Shown here: positions 26,144 through 35,843 of the stretch, piece by piece
Position numbering within the stretch: the first letter of the stretch is position 1
Layout: each line of letters opens with the position of its first letter
DNA from: Porphyrobacter sp.
GTDB lineage: Bacteria > Pseudomonadota > Alphaproteobacteria > Sphingomonadales > Sphingomonadaceae
Assembly (NCBI GenBank): GCA_017744315.1
Contig: JAGIBN010000006.1
Coordinates: 124,001-188,000 of the forward strand
Direction: 5' to 3'
Length of the DNA: 64,000 nucleotides
The notes under the pieces: model-generated
The model's input: only the letters and a program-made list of their open reading frames with translations
Told to the model about the DNA's origin: nothing
The model's database searches: none
Made by a program: the position numbers and the translations under genes

Positions 26144-27979
26144 ATGTCCGAACAGAAGTCATTTCCGCTGCCCAGTGACCTCACGGTCGTCGCCGGAACC
26201 GAGGCGGCCCAGGCCGCCTATCCGTACTACACCCAGTTCGTGCCCGAGGATGACCAGAAGTTCTGGTTCTACAACTCGATGCACTTCCCCGAGCCGATGC
26301 ATCACTTCGACATGATCACGGCCGAGGCGGCCTATGTCGCGCTGGGCGCGTTCAACACCCGCGTCCACGTGCTGCCGACCGCCAAGGGGATCGAGCACCG
26401 GGTGATCAACGGACGGGTCTATATCGGCGGTGTCGCGGTGACCGATCCGGCCGAGATCGGCGAGCGGGTCGAGCAGTTCCAGCAGCGCGCGTTCTACTAC
26501 TACGAGCACTGGGAGAAGCTCTACGACCAGTGGAAGGGCAAGATGAAGACGCTGATCGCAGACGCCCAGGCGCTGCCCAAGCCTTCGCTGCCCGACTACG
26601 AGCCGATCGAGACGACCCACACCGGCAAGGGCGTCGCCAGCAATCACGCGCTGCTCGACATCTACCAGAAGCAGGTCGAGGGCTACCACCGGATGTGGCA
26701 CCACCACTTCGAGTTCCTGCTGCTCGGCTACGGCGCGTACATGACCTTCTTCGATTTCTGCAAGAAGGCCTTCCCCGAGATCAGCGACCAGGCGATCAGC
26801 CGCATGGTCGCGGGCATGGAAGCCGAGATCTTCCGCCCCGACGAGGAGGTAAAGCGCCTCGCCCGCCGCGCGGTGGAGCTGGGTGTGGACCGCCACTTCA
26901 CCGACGGCATGGACATCGACAAGGTCCTGGCCGAGCTCGATGCGGTCGGCAATTCGGGCAAGGAATGGCTCGGCGAGCTGGAGACCAGCCGCAACCCGTG
27001 GTTCAATGTCAGCAGCGGCGACGGGTTCTACCACTATCACCGCAGCTGGAACGACGACCTCTCGCTGCCGTTCGCCGCGCTCCCCGGCTACATCGACAAG
27101 ATCAAGTCAGGCGCCAATATCGAACGCCCGACCGCGCAGCTTATCTCCGAGCGCGAGCAGCTGGTGGCCGATTACCGCGAGCTGCTCGACACCGACGAGG
27201 ACCGCGCGACTTACGATCAGCTGATCGGCCTGGCCCACCGCGTGTTCCCCTATGTCGAGGGGCACAAGTTCTACTGCGAGCACTGGTACACCAACCTGTT
27301 CTTCAACAAGATCCGTGAGTTCGGCGCGCTGCTGCGCGATCACGGGTTCTGGGAGAAGGAGGAGGACGTGTTCCACCTCACCCAGTACGAGCTCGAGAGC
27401 GCGATCATCGATCTCATGCTCAGCTGGGGCATCGGCGCTCCGCCGCGCGGGCCGCAGCATTGGCCGGCGGTGGTGGCGCAGCGCAAGGCGGCGATCGAGG
27501 AGTGGGGCAAGCACCCGACTTCTCCGGCCCTCGGCGCGGTGCCCGATGTGATCGACGATCCGGCGATCGTGATGCTGTGGGGCATTACCCGCGACAACCT
27601 CGATTCCTGGCTGTCCGACGGGGACGAGGATTCCAACGAGCTGAAGGGTTTCGCCGCCTGCTCGGGCGTGGTCGAAGGTACCGCTCGCGTGGTCAAGTCG
27701 GTCGAGGAAATCGGCCGCTTGCAGCAGGGCGACATCCTGGTGTGCCAGGTCACCAACCCCACCTGGTCGCCGATCTTCCAGAAGATCGCCGCCGCGGTCT
27801 CCGACATCGGCGGGTCGATGAGCCACATGGCCATCGTCGCGCGCGAGTACGGCCTGCCCGCGGTGGTCGGCACCGGCAAGGCGACGCAGAAGATCAAGGA
27901 CGGCCAACGCATCCGCGTCGATGGCGGGCGCGGGGTCGTGACGATCCTCGACGAGGAACGGGTGCTGGAAGAAGCGTGA
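26144..27979 (+). CDS. PEP-utilising-enzyme-like kinase, large subunit (HpeHI/AcvAB, phenylphosphate-synthase type)
   Basis: A 611-residue protein whose C-terminal 90 residues form the swivelling phosphohistidine domain of PEP synthase/PPDK (GDILVCQVTNPTWSPIFQ, then GGSMSHMAIVAREYGLPAVVGTG; the phospho-accepting His is in SMSH). The 500-residue N-terminal part is not the PEP-binding barrel but the region seen in phenylphosphate synthase subunit 1. With the next gene it makes a split kinase, the arrangement used by phenylphosphate synthase and by the acetovanillone kinases HpeHI/AcvAB, which phosphorylate a phenolic hydroxyl with ATP. ATG 26144 is preferred to TTG 26135. Stop overlaps the next ATG (TGATG). 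Substrate (phenol or enol) is inferred. Confidence 0.82.
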   Translation: MSEQKSFPLPSDLTVVAGTEAAQAAYPYYTQFVPEDDQKFWFYNSMHFPEPMHHFDMITAEAAYVALGAFNTRVHVLPTAKGIEHRVINGRVYIGGVAVTDPAEIGERVEQFQQRAFYYYEHWEKLYDQWKGKMKTLIADAQALPKPSLPDYEPIETTHTGKGVASNHALLDIYQKQVEGYHRMWHHHFEFLLLGYGAYMTFFDFCKKAFPEISDQAISRMVAGMEAEIFRPDEEVKRLARRAVELGVDRHFTDGMDIDKVLAELDAVGNSGKEWLGELETSRNPWFNVSSGDGFYHYHRSWNDDLSLPFAALPGYIDKIKSGANIERPTAQLISEREQLVADYRELLDTDEDRATYDQLIGLAHRVFPYVEGHKFYCEHWYTNLFFNKIREFGALLRDHGFWEKEEDVFHLTQYELESAIIDLMLSWGIGAPPRGPQHWPAVVAQRKAAIEEWGKHPTSPALGAVPDVIDDPAIVMLWGITRDNLDSWLSDGDEDSNELKGFAACSGVVEGTARVVKSVEEIGRLQQGDILVCQVTNPTWSPIFQKIAAAVSDIGGSMSHMAIVAREYGLPAVVGTGKATQKIKDGQRIRVDGGRGVVTILDEERVLEEA

Positions 27980-29013
27980 TGTCCGTAGCTTGGTTCAAGG
28001 AAGTCGGCATCGCCGACCGCCCCACCGTCGGCGGCAAGGGCGGTTCGCTCGGCGAGCTGACCAACGCCGGCATCGCCGTGCCGCCGGGGTTTGTCGTCAC
28101 CACGCAGGGGTTCGAGCAATTCCTCGAAGCCCTGGAGGCGCGCGAGCCGGTGCGCTCGCGGGTCGAGGCGCTCGATCCGCACGATCTCGGGGCGGCGACC
28201 AAGCTCTCCGAAGAGCTGCGCCGCCGGGTGATCGAGGAACCGATGCCGGCGGAGGTGGAGCAAGCGATCCGCGCCGCCCATGCCGAGTTGTGCCCGAACG
28301 CCGAGCCCGTCGCCGTGCGCTCCTCCGCCACCACCGAGGATGCCGAGGACGCCAGCTTCGCGGGCCTGCAGGATACATTCCTCTGGGTGCTCGACGCCGA
28401 CCAGATGGTCGCCAAGGTGCGCGAGTGCTGGGGCAGCCTCTACTCGGTTGAATCGATGACCTACCGCCTCAAGCACGCGTTCCCCGAAGCGGGCGTGGCG
28501 ATGGCGGTGGTAGTGCAGCAGATGGTCGACGCCATGTGCGCGGGCGTGATGTTCACCCGCAGCCCGACCACCGGCGACAAGTCGGTCATCACCATCGAAG
28601 GCGCCTGGGGCCTCGGCAGCTCTGTGGTTTCGGGAGAGGTCACCCCTGACCGCTGGGTGCTCGGCAAGATCACCGGCGAGATCTCGGTGCGCGACATCTC
28701 CGACAAGCACGCCCGCCAGGTCCCTGCACCCGGCGGCGGGATCGAGGAGATCGCCAACGAGGCGGTGATCGCCAACCAGCCGTGCCTGACCGACGACCAG
28801 CTCATGGCGCTGCGTGAGGTCGGGCGGAAGATCGAGCGGCACTATGGCAAGCCGCAGGACATCGAATGGGCTCTCGACGAGCAAGGACGGGTGTTCCTGC
28901 TCCAGAGCCGGCCCGAGACCGTGTGGTCGGCCAAGGATGCCAGCGCTCCAGTCAAGCCGACCGAGGACAATCCGCTGAAGCATGTGATGAGCATTTTCGG
29001 GGGCCGCAAGTGA
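27979..29013 (+). CDS. PEP-synthase-like ATP-binding subunit of the split kinase
   Basis: A 344-residue PPDK/PEP-synthase N-terminal ATP-grasp domain: GGKGGSLGELTNAGIAVPPGFVVT at the start, VRSSATTEDAEDASFAGLQDTFL near residues 113-135, AGVMFTRSPTTGD, and QDIEWALDE...LLQSRPETVW at the end. No phosphohistidine or PEP domain is present, so it must act with the preceding protein, passing phosphate from ATP to the mobile His. Length matches subunit 2 of phenylphosphate synthase (about 40 kDa). Genes overlap by 1 nt upstream and 4 nt downstream (GTGA). Confidence 0.9.
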   Translation: MSVAWFKEVGIADRPTVGGKGGSLGELTNAGIAVPPGFVVTTQGFEQFLEALEAREPVRSRVEALDPHDLGAATKLSEELRRRVIEEPMPAEVEQAIRAAHAELCPNAEPVAVRSSATTEDAEDASFAGLQDTFLWVLDADQMVAKVRECWGSLYSVESMTYRLKHAFPEAGVAMAVVVQQMVDAMCAGVMFTRSPTTGDKSVITIEGAWGLGSSVVSGEVTPDRWVLGKITGEISVRDISDKHARQVPAPGGGIEEIANEAVIANQPCLTDDQLMALREVGRKIERHYGKPQDIEWALDEQGRVFLLQSRPETVWSAKDASAPVKPTEDNPLKHVMSIFGGRK

Positions 29014-29480
29014 GCCTGACCGCCCGCGACATTGCCGAGATCGCCAAGCTGCTCGACACCTCGCACTTCTCGTCGCTCGACCTGACTGTGGGCGATTTCC
29101 GCCTGCGCCTGCGCCGCAGCGGCGGGTGGTCGGGCCGCGACTATGATGACCACGAACCGGCATCGGTAGCGCGCAAGGCCGAAGCCGAAGCACCGCCGCC
29201 ACCGCTGACGCAAGAGGCGGGCGCGGCCAGGGTCGGCGAAGTCGACGTCCCCGCCCCGCTGCTCGGCAACTTCTACACCGCCCCGCGTCCTGGCGATCCG
29301 CCGTTCGTAGCCGTCGGCGACGAGGTGAACGAGGAAACCGTGGTCGGCATCATCGAGGTGATGAAGCTGATGAACCCGATCCGCGCGGGCGTGTCCGGCA
29401 CGGTGGTTGCGATGCTGGCGGAGAACGGCACGGCGGTCGAAGAAGACCAACCGCTGATCCGCGTCCGGCTGAAGGGCTGA
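29010..29480 (+). CDS. Biotin carboxyl carrier protein of the carboxylase module
   Basis: A 156-residue BCCP with an AccB-like N-terminal helix region (IAEIAKLLDTSHFSSLDLTVGDFRLRL), a Pro/Ala linker (EAEAPPPPLTQEAG) and a C-terminal biotinyl domain with the biotin-accepting Lys in EVMKLMN (near residue 121). Start is GTG overlapping the upstream stop (GTGA). It is separate from the BCCP domain fused to the carboxylase subunit at 35844. It probably carries carboxybiotin to the carboxyltransferase encoded next, as in HpeCBA/AcvCDE-type carboxylases. Confidence 0.88.
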   Translation: MSLTARDIAEIAKLLDTSHFSSLDLTVGDFRLRLRRSGGWSGRDYDDHEPASVARKAEAEAPPPPLTQEAGAARVGEVDVPAPLLGNFYTAPRPGDPPFVAVGDEVNEETVVGIIEVMKLMNPIRAGVSGTVVAMLAENGTAVEEDQPLIRVRLKG

Positions 29481-29485
29481 GGGCA

Positions 29486-30946
29486 ATGGCCAACCTCCAG
29501 ATCGTCGAAACCTCGCTGCGTGACGGCAATCAGTGCCTGTGGGGCGCGCTCGGTGTCACCACCGCCAACACCCTGACCATCGCGCCCGCCATGGAGCGCG
29601 CTGGTTACCGCGCGATCGACTTCACCACCTCGACCCACATGGGCGTGGCGGTGCGTTACAAGCAGGAGGATCCGTGGGAGCGGATCCGGGCGATGGCGGA
29701 CATCTGCCGCAACACCCCGCTGCAGTTCCTTTCGACCGGTTTCCGTTTCATCGCCTGGGAGACCGCCAGCCCGGAGTTCATGGAGCTGGCCTTCCGCACC
29801 CTCGCCCGCAACGGCATCCGCCGCTTCGCGCTGGCGGACCCGATGAACGATGCGGCCTCGAACGTCGAAGTCGCCCGACTGGTCAAACGCAACGGCGGCG
29901 AGCAGGTCATCGGGGCGCTGGTTTACACCATCAGCCCGATCCACGATGATGCGCACTACGCCGAAGCCGCGCGGATCATGGCCGCGAGCCCGGACATTGA
30001 GTCGCTCTACATCAAGGACCCCGGCGGGCTCCTCACCGCCCGGCGTGCCCGCACGCTGATCCCGGCGATCCTGGCCGAGATCGGCGACAAGCCGCTCGAA
30101 CTGCACAACCACTGCACCATCGGCCTTGCCGAGCCCGCCTGCCTCGAAGGCGCTGAGCTGGGCTTGTCGGCGGTGCAATGCGCCAGCGGCGGGGCGGCGG
30201 ACGGGACCTCCAACCCGCCGATCCAGCGCATGATCGCCAATTTGCGCTCGCTCGGCCACACCGTCGACATCGATGACGAAGCGGTGGCCGAAGTGGCGCA
30301 GTACTTCACCGCGCTGGCCGAGGCCGAGGGTCTGCCGACCGGTCACCCGATGGCGTTCGACGCCGCCTATCTCCAGCACCAGCTTCCCGGCGGCATGGTC
30401 GGCACGATGCGCCGCCACCTCGCCGACCACGGCGTGCCGCACCTCGAAGGCGCGGTGATCGAGGAAATGGGCCGGGTGCGCGAGGAGCTGGGCTGGCCGA
30501 TCGTGATGACCCCGTTCGCGCAGATGCTGCAGACCCAGGCGGTGCTCAACGTCACCGGCAAGGAGCGCTACGGCGTTATCCCGGACGAGATCATCCGCTA
30601 CGCCATCGGCCGCTTTGGGCGCCCCAATGTGCCGATCGAAGGCGAAGTGCTCGACCGCATCATGGCCAACCCGCGCACCAAGGAACTCGAGGCCGAGCCG
30701 GGCATGGCCGAGCTGTCGGACCTGCGGAAGCGCATCGGGCCGAACCTGTCGGACGAGGAATTCCTCCTGCGTGCGACTATGCCTGCGAACCTCGTCGACG
30801 CGATGCAGGCCGCCGGTCCCGCCGAGCGTCAGTACGATCCGGCCAAAGTGCCGGTGATGAACCTCCTGCGCGAAGTGCTGAAGCGCACGGACGTAACCCA
30901 ACTCTCGGTCGAGAAGGCCGGATTCAAACTGGAAGTCGAAGCATGA
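29486..30946 (+). CDS. Biotin-dependent carboxyltransferase, pyruvate carboxylase/OadA family
   Basis: A 486-residue carboxyltransferase of the pyruvate-carboxylase/oxaloacetate-decarboxylase-alpha type: TSLRDGNQCLWG (9-20), LYIKDPGGLL with the carboxylatable Lys (about 176), LHNHCTIGLAEP (about 203-214, two metal-binding His), SNPPIQRM, LQHQLPGGM and MTPFAQMLQTQAVLNV...RYGVIPDEI. In true pyruvate carboxylases the third block is usually HTHDT, while here it reads HNHCT, and KDMAG reads KDPGG, so the acceptor is probably not pyruvate. In Hpe/Acv pathways such an enzyme carboxylates the methyl carbon of phosphorylated acetophenones. It lies 5 bp from the BCCP gene; its stop overlaps the phosphatase start (ATGA). 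Confidence 0.88.
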   Translation: MANLQIVETSLRDGNQCLWGALGVTTANTLTIAPAMERAGYRAIDFTTSTHMGVAVRYKQEDPWERIRAMADICRNTPLQFLSTGFRFIAWETASPEFMELAFRTLARNGIRRFALADPMNDAASNVEVARLVKRNGGEQVIGALVYTISPIHDDAHYAEAARIMAASPDIESLYIKDPGGLLTARRARTLIPAILAEIGDKPLELHNHCTIGLAEPACLEGAELGLSAVQCASGGAADGTSNPPIQRMIANLRSLGHTVDIDDEAVAEVAQYFTALAEAEGLPTGHPMAFDAAYLQHQLPGGMVGTMRRHLADHGVPHLEGAVIEEMGRVREELGWPIVMTPFAQMLQTQAVLNVTGKERYGVIPDEIIRYAIGRFGRPNVPIEGEVLDRIMANPRTKELEAEPGMAELSDLRKRIGPNLSDEEFLLRATMPANLVDAMQAAGPAERQYDPAKVPVMNLLREVLKRTDVTQLSVEKAGFKLEVEA

Positions 30947-31773
30947 CCCTGGACCGCCGCCCCAAGGGCTTCATGTTCGACCTCGACGGGACGCTGATCC
31001 TCTCGGACCGCAAGCTCGGGGGCTACACCGCCATTCCCGGCGCGGCCGAGGCGCTGGCGGCTCTCGACGAGCGCGGCATCCCGTGGATCGCGATGACCAA
31101 CGGCAGCGCCTACGCCGCCTCGGTCCAGGCCCCGCGCCTGCGCGCGGTCGGCCTCCCCATCGCCGACGAGCGGCTGTTCACGCCGAACAGCGTTGCGGGA
31201 AAGGTCATGCTCCAGCGCGGTTTCTCGCGCGTGCTGGTGCTGGGGACGCAAGGCGTGGTCGACGCGCTGGAGGAGATGGGCGTGCCCTGCTGCCTGCCCG
31301 GTTCGCCCGAGGCCGAGGTTGCCGACGCGGTCTACGTCGCCTGGCATCCCGAGTGCACGATGGACCACATCCACGCCGCCTGCTCGCGCGTGCTCGAGGG
31401 CGCGGCATTCCTGACCGCTTCGGACGTGCCCTTCTTCGCGACCAAGGACGGCCGCTCGTTCGGCTATTCCTGCGCCATCAACGGCGCCATCTCCCGCGTC
31501 ACGGGCCATGAGCCCGAGCCCTGCGGCAAGCCGAGCGCGCTCGCCCTGACCCTTATCGCCGAACAGCTCGGGGTGTCGGAGCAGGACGTCGGCGTGGTGG
31601 GTGACGATGCCGTGGCCGAAATGCAGATGGCCCGCGCCGGCGGCGCGATCGGCATTGCCGTCACCAGCGGCTCGACCGACCGCACGCAATGGGCCGAGCA
31701 GCCGCCGGAACGCGCGCCGCATGCGGTGATCGACAACGTTGGGGATTTGCTGGCGGACGGCCTTATCGGCTAG
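30943..31773 (+). CDS. HAD phosphatase (NagD/pNPPase class IIA)
   Basis: A 276-residue HAD-superfamily phosphatase: motif I FDLDGTL with nucleophile D13 and acid D15, motif II AMTNGS, Lys in CGKPSALAL and motif IV VGDDAVAEM. The cap insertion is of the C2 type found in NagD and 4-nitrophenyl phosphatases. Within this operon it is the likely step that removes the phosphate after carboxylation, the role of HpeD and AcvF. It overlaps the carboxyltransferase stop by 4 nt. A housekeeping nucleotidase or glycolate-phosphate role is possible but fits the context less well. Confidence 0.85.
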   Translation: MTLDRRPKGFMFDLDGTLILSDRKLGGYTAIPGAAEALAALDERGIPWIAMTNGSAYAASVQAPRLRAVGLPIADERLFTPNSVAGKVMLQRGFSRVLVLGTQGVVDALEEMGVPCCLPGSPEAEVADAVYVAWHPECTMDHIHAACSRVLEGAAFLTASDVPFFATKDGRSFGYSCAINGAISRVTGHEPEPCGKPSALALTLIAEQLGVSEQDVGVVGDDAVAEMQMARAGGAIGIAVTSGSTDRTQWAEQPPERAPHAVIDNVGDLLADGLIG

Positions 31774-31782
31774 AAGCCGCGC

Positions 31783-32197
31783 ATGAATCTCGGCCGCCTC
31801 AATCATGTCGGCGTGGCCACGCCTGACATCGATACCGCCATCGCCTTCTGGCGCGACACCATGGGGGCCACGATCGTCTCCGAACCGTTCGACATGCCCG
31901 CACAAGGTGTGCGGGTGTGCTTTGTGGATACGCCCAATGGCGGCACGCAGATCGAGCTGATCTCTCCGCTGGACGAAAGCTCACCGCTGACCGGGTTCCT
32001 CGAACGCAACCCGCTGGGCGGCCAGCATCACATGGCGTTCGAGGTGCCCAATATCGAAGCCGCCCGCGCCGAGTTCGAGGCGGAAGGCAAGCGCATCCTC
32101 GGCCCGACGCGGATCGGGGCGCACGGCACGCCGGTGTTCTTCGTCCACCCCAAGGACATGAACGGCACGCTGACCGAGATCATGGAAACGCCCGCTC

Positions 32198-32205
<8 letters not shown>
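31783..32205 (+). CDS. mce: Methylmalonyl-CoA epimerase
   Basis: A 140-residue vicinal-oxygen-chelate protein with all family marks of methylmalonyl-CoA epimerase: [12 protein letters not shown] (metal His 8), [43 protein letters not shown] and [24 protein letters not shown] (metal Glu). It interconverts the 2S and 2R forms of methylmalonyl-CoA. It begins 9 bp after the phosphatase stop and overlaps the mutase start by 8 bp, so it is in the same transcript as both. Confidence 0.93.
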
Positions 32206-34335
<2,130 letters not shown>

Positions 34336-34339
<4 letters not shown>

Positions 34340-35346
34340 CCCAGGTTCGTACCGACTGGACCCGCGAGGAGATCGCCACGCTCTTCGCCCTGCCCTTCAC
34401 CGAACTCGTCTTCCGCGCCGCCGAGGTTCATCGCGCACATCACCGCGCGGGCGAGGTGCAGCTGTGCACCTTGCTCAGCATCAAGACCGGCGGCTGCCCT
34501 GAGGATTGCGGCTATTGCTCGCAGTCGGTTTCCGCCGACAGCGGCGTGAAGGCGACCAAGCTGCTCGACGCGCAGGAAGTGCTCCAGCGCGCGGCTCAAG
34601 CCAAGGATGCCGGGAGCCAGCGCTTCTGCATGGGCGCCGCCTGGCGCAATCCCAAGGACCGCGACATGCCGGCGATCGTCGAGATCGTGAAGGGCGTGCG
34701 GGCGATGGGCCTGGAGACCTGCATGACGCTCGGCATGCTGACGCCGAAGCAGGCGGGGCAGCTCGCCGATGCCGGGCTCGACTACTACAACCACAACATC
34801 GACAGCAGCCCGGAATACTACGAGCGCGTCATCACCACGCGCACGATGGAGGACCGCCTGGAGACGCTGTCCAACGTCCGTTCGGCGGGGATCAACGTCT
34901 GTTCGGGCGGGATCGTGGGCATGGGCGAGACGCGCGATAACCGCGTCGGCTTCATCCACACCCTCGCCACCCTGCCGCAGCATCCGGAAAGCGTGCCGGT
35001 CAACGCGCTGGTGCCGGTCAAGGGCACCGTGCTCGGCGACATGCTGGCCGACACCCCGCTCGCCAAGATCGACGACATCGAGTTCGTCCGCACCGTGGCG
35101 GTGGCGCGCGTGACCATGCCGCTGTCGATGGTCCGCCTCTCGGCCGGGCGCGAGAGCATGAGCGAGGCGACCCAGGCGCTGTGCTTCCTCGCGGGCGCGA
35201 ACTCGATCTTCACCGGTGACAAGCTGCTGACGGCGCCGAACTCGGGGGACGACGCCGACGGGGCGCTGTTTGCGAAGCTGGGCCTGGTGCCGCTTGCGGG
35301 CGAAGAGCCGATGCGGGCTTGCGCGAGGGTTGAGGCGGCGGAGTGA
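34336..35346 (+). CDS. bioB: Biotin synthase
   Basis: A 336-residue radical-SAM enzyme with the cluster Cys C54, C58 and C61 ([11 protein letters not shown]) and the second-cluster ligands in [16 protein letters not shown] and [11 protein letters not shown], and the R of MVRLSAGR. It inserts sulfur into dethiobiotin. The other bio genes are absent; its place between the mutase and the carboxylase subunit fits a local supply of biotin for the two biotin proteins of the operon. GTG start at 34336 after GGAAGAGG. Confidence 0.96.
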
Positions 35347-35840
35347 TTACCGCTCTGTTCCTGTTGCTCGGGACACATGGCGTCGGCACCTTGGACGACG
35401 ATCTGCCGAGCTGCATGGACAGCCCAGCTATCTGCGCAGCCGCGATGTCGGCAGCGATCGAGGCGGCCAGCGCGGCTGAGCCTTCGGGCGAACCGGAAGA
35501 CTGCACCGACCCTCAGGCTCAGCAGGAAATGAACCGCTGCGCCTATCAGGACTTCGAAAGCGCCGACGCCGCGCTCAACGAGGAATGGGCCACCACCGTC
35601 GCCGCGATGAAAGCCGCCGACGCCGAGATCGACCGACAGTACGACCAGCAGCCGGGCCATTACGAGACCCTGCTCGAAGGCCAGCGCGCCTGGCTCAAGT
35701 ACCGCGACGCGCAGTGCCTGATGGAGAGCTTCGAGGCGCGCGGCGGATCGATGCAGCCGATGCTGGAGAACTTCTGCAAGACCTACATGACCGAGCTGCG
35801 CATCCAGCAGTTGCGGCTGATGACGGCGGGGCCTGAGTAA
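35343..35840 (+). CDS. LprI-like (DUF1311) protein
   Basis: A 165-residue protein whose last 100 residues match lysozyme-inhibitor LprI-type domains: [29 protein letters not shown], then [20 protein letters not shown] and [10 protein letters not shown], with four Cys. The N-terminus ([16 protein letters not shown]) is a short hydrophobic segment, possibly a signal peptide. Start is GTG overlapping the bioB stop; the next gene follows after 3 bp. Its role in this operon is unclear. Confidence 0.8.
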   Translation: MITALFLLLGTHGVGTLDDDLPSCMDSPAICAAAMSAAIEAASAAEPSGEPEDCTDPQAQQEMNRCAYQDFESADAALNEEWATTVAAMKAADAEIDRQYDQQPGHYETLLEGQRAWLKYRDAQCLMESFEARGGSMQPMLENFCKTYMTELRIQQLRLMTAGPE

Positions 35841-35843
35841 CCG

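Noticed and set aside
26144..29013. Reading the two kinase genes as an ordinary PEP synthase split by a frameshift
   Set aside because: The order of domains is reversed relative to PEP synthase (mobile domain gene first, ATP-grasp second), the PEP-binding barrel is absent, and clean start/stop overlap exists; this fits the phenylphosphate-synthase-type split, not a broken gene.
27340..30901. Long minus-strand frames (620 and 542 residues) opposite the kinase and carboxyltransferase genes
   Set aside because: Both are shadows; the plus-strand genes show PPDK, BCCP and carboxyltransferase motifs and overlapping starts.
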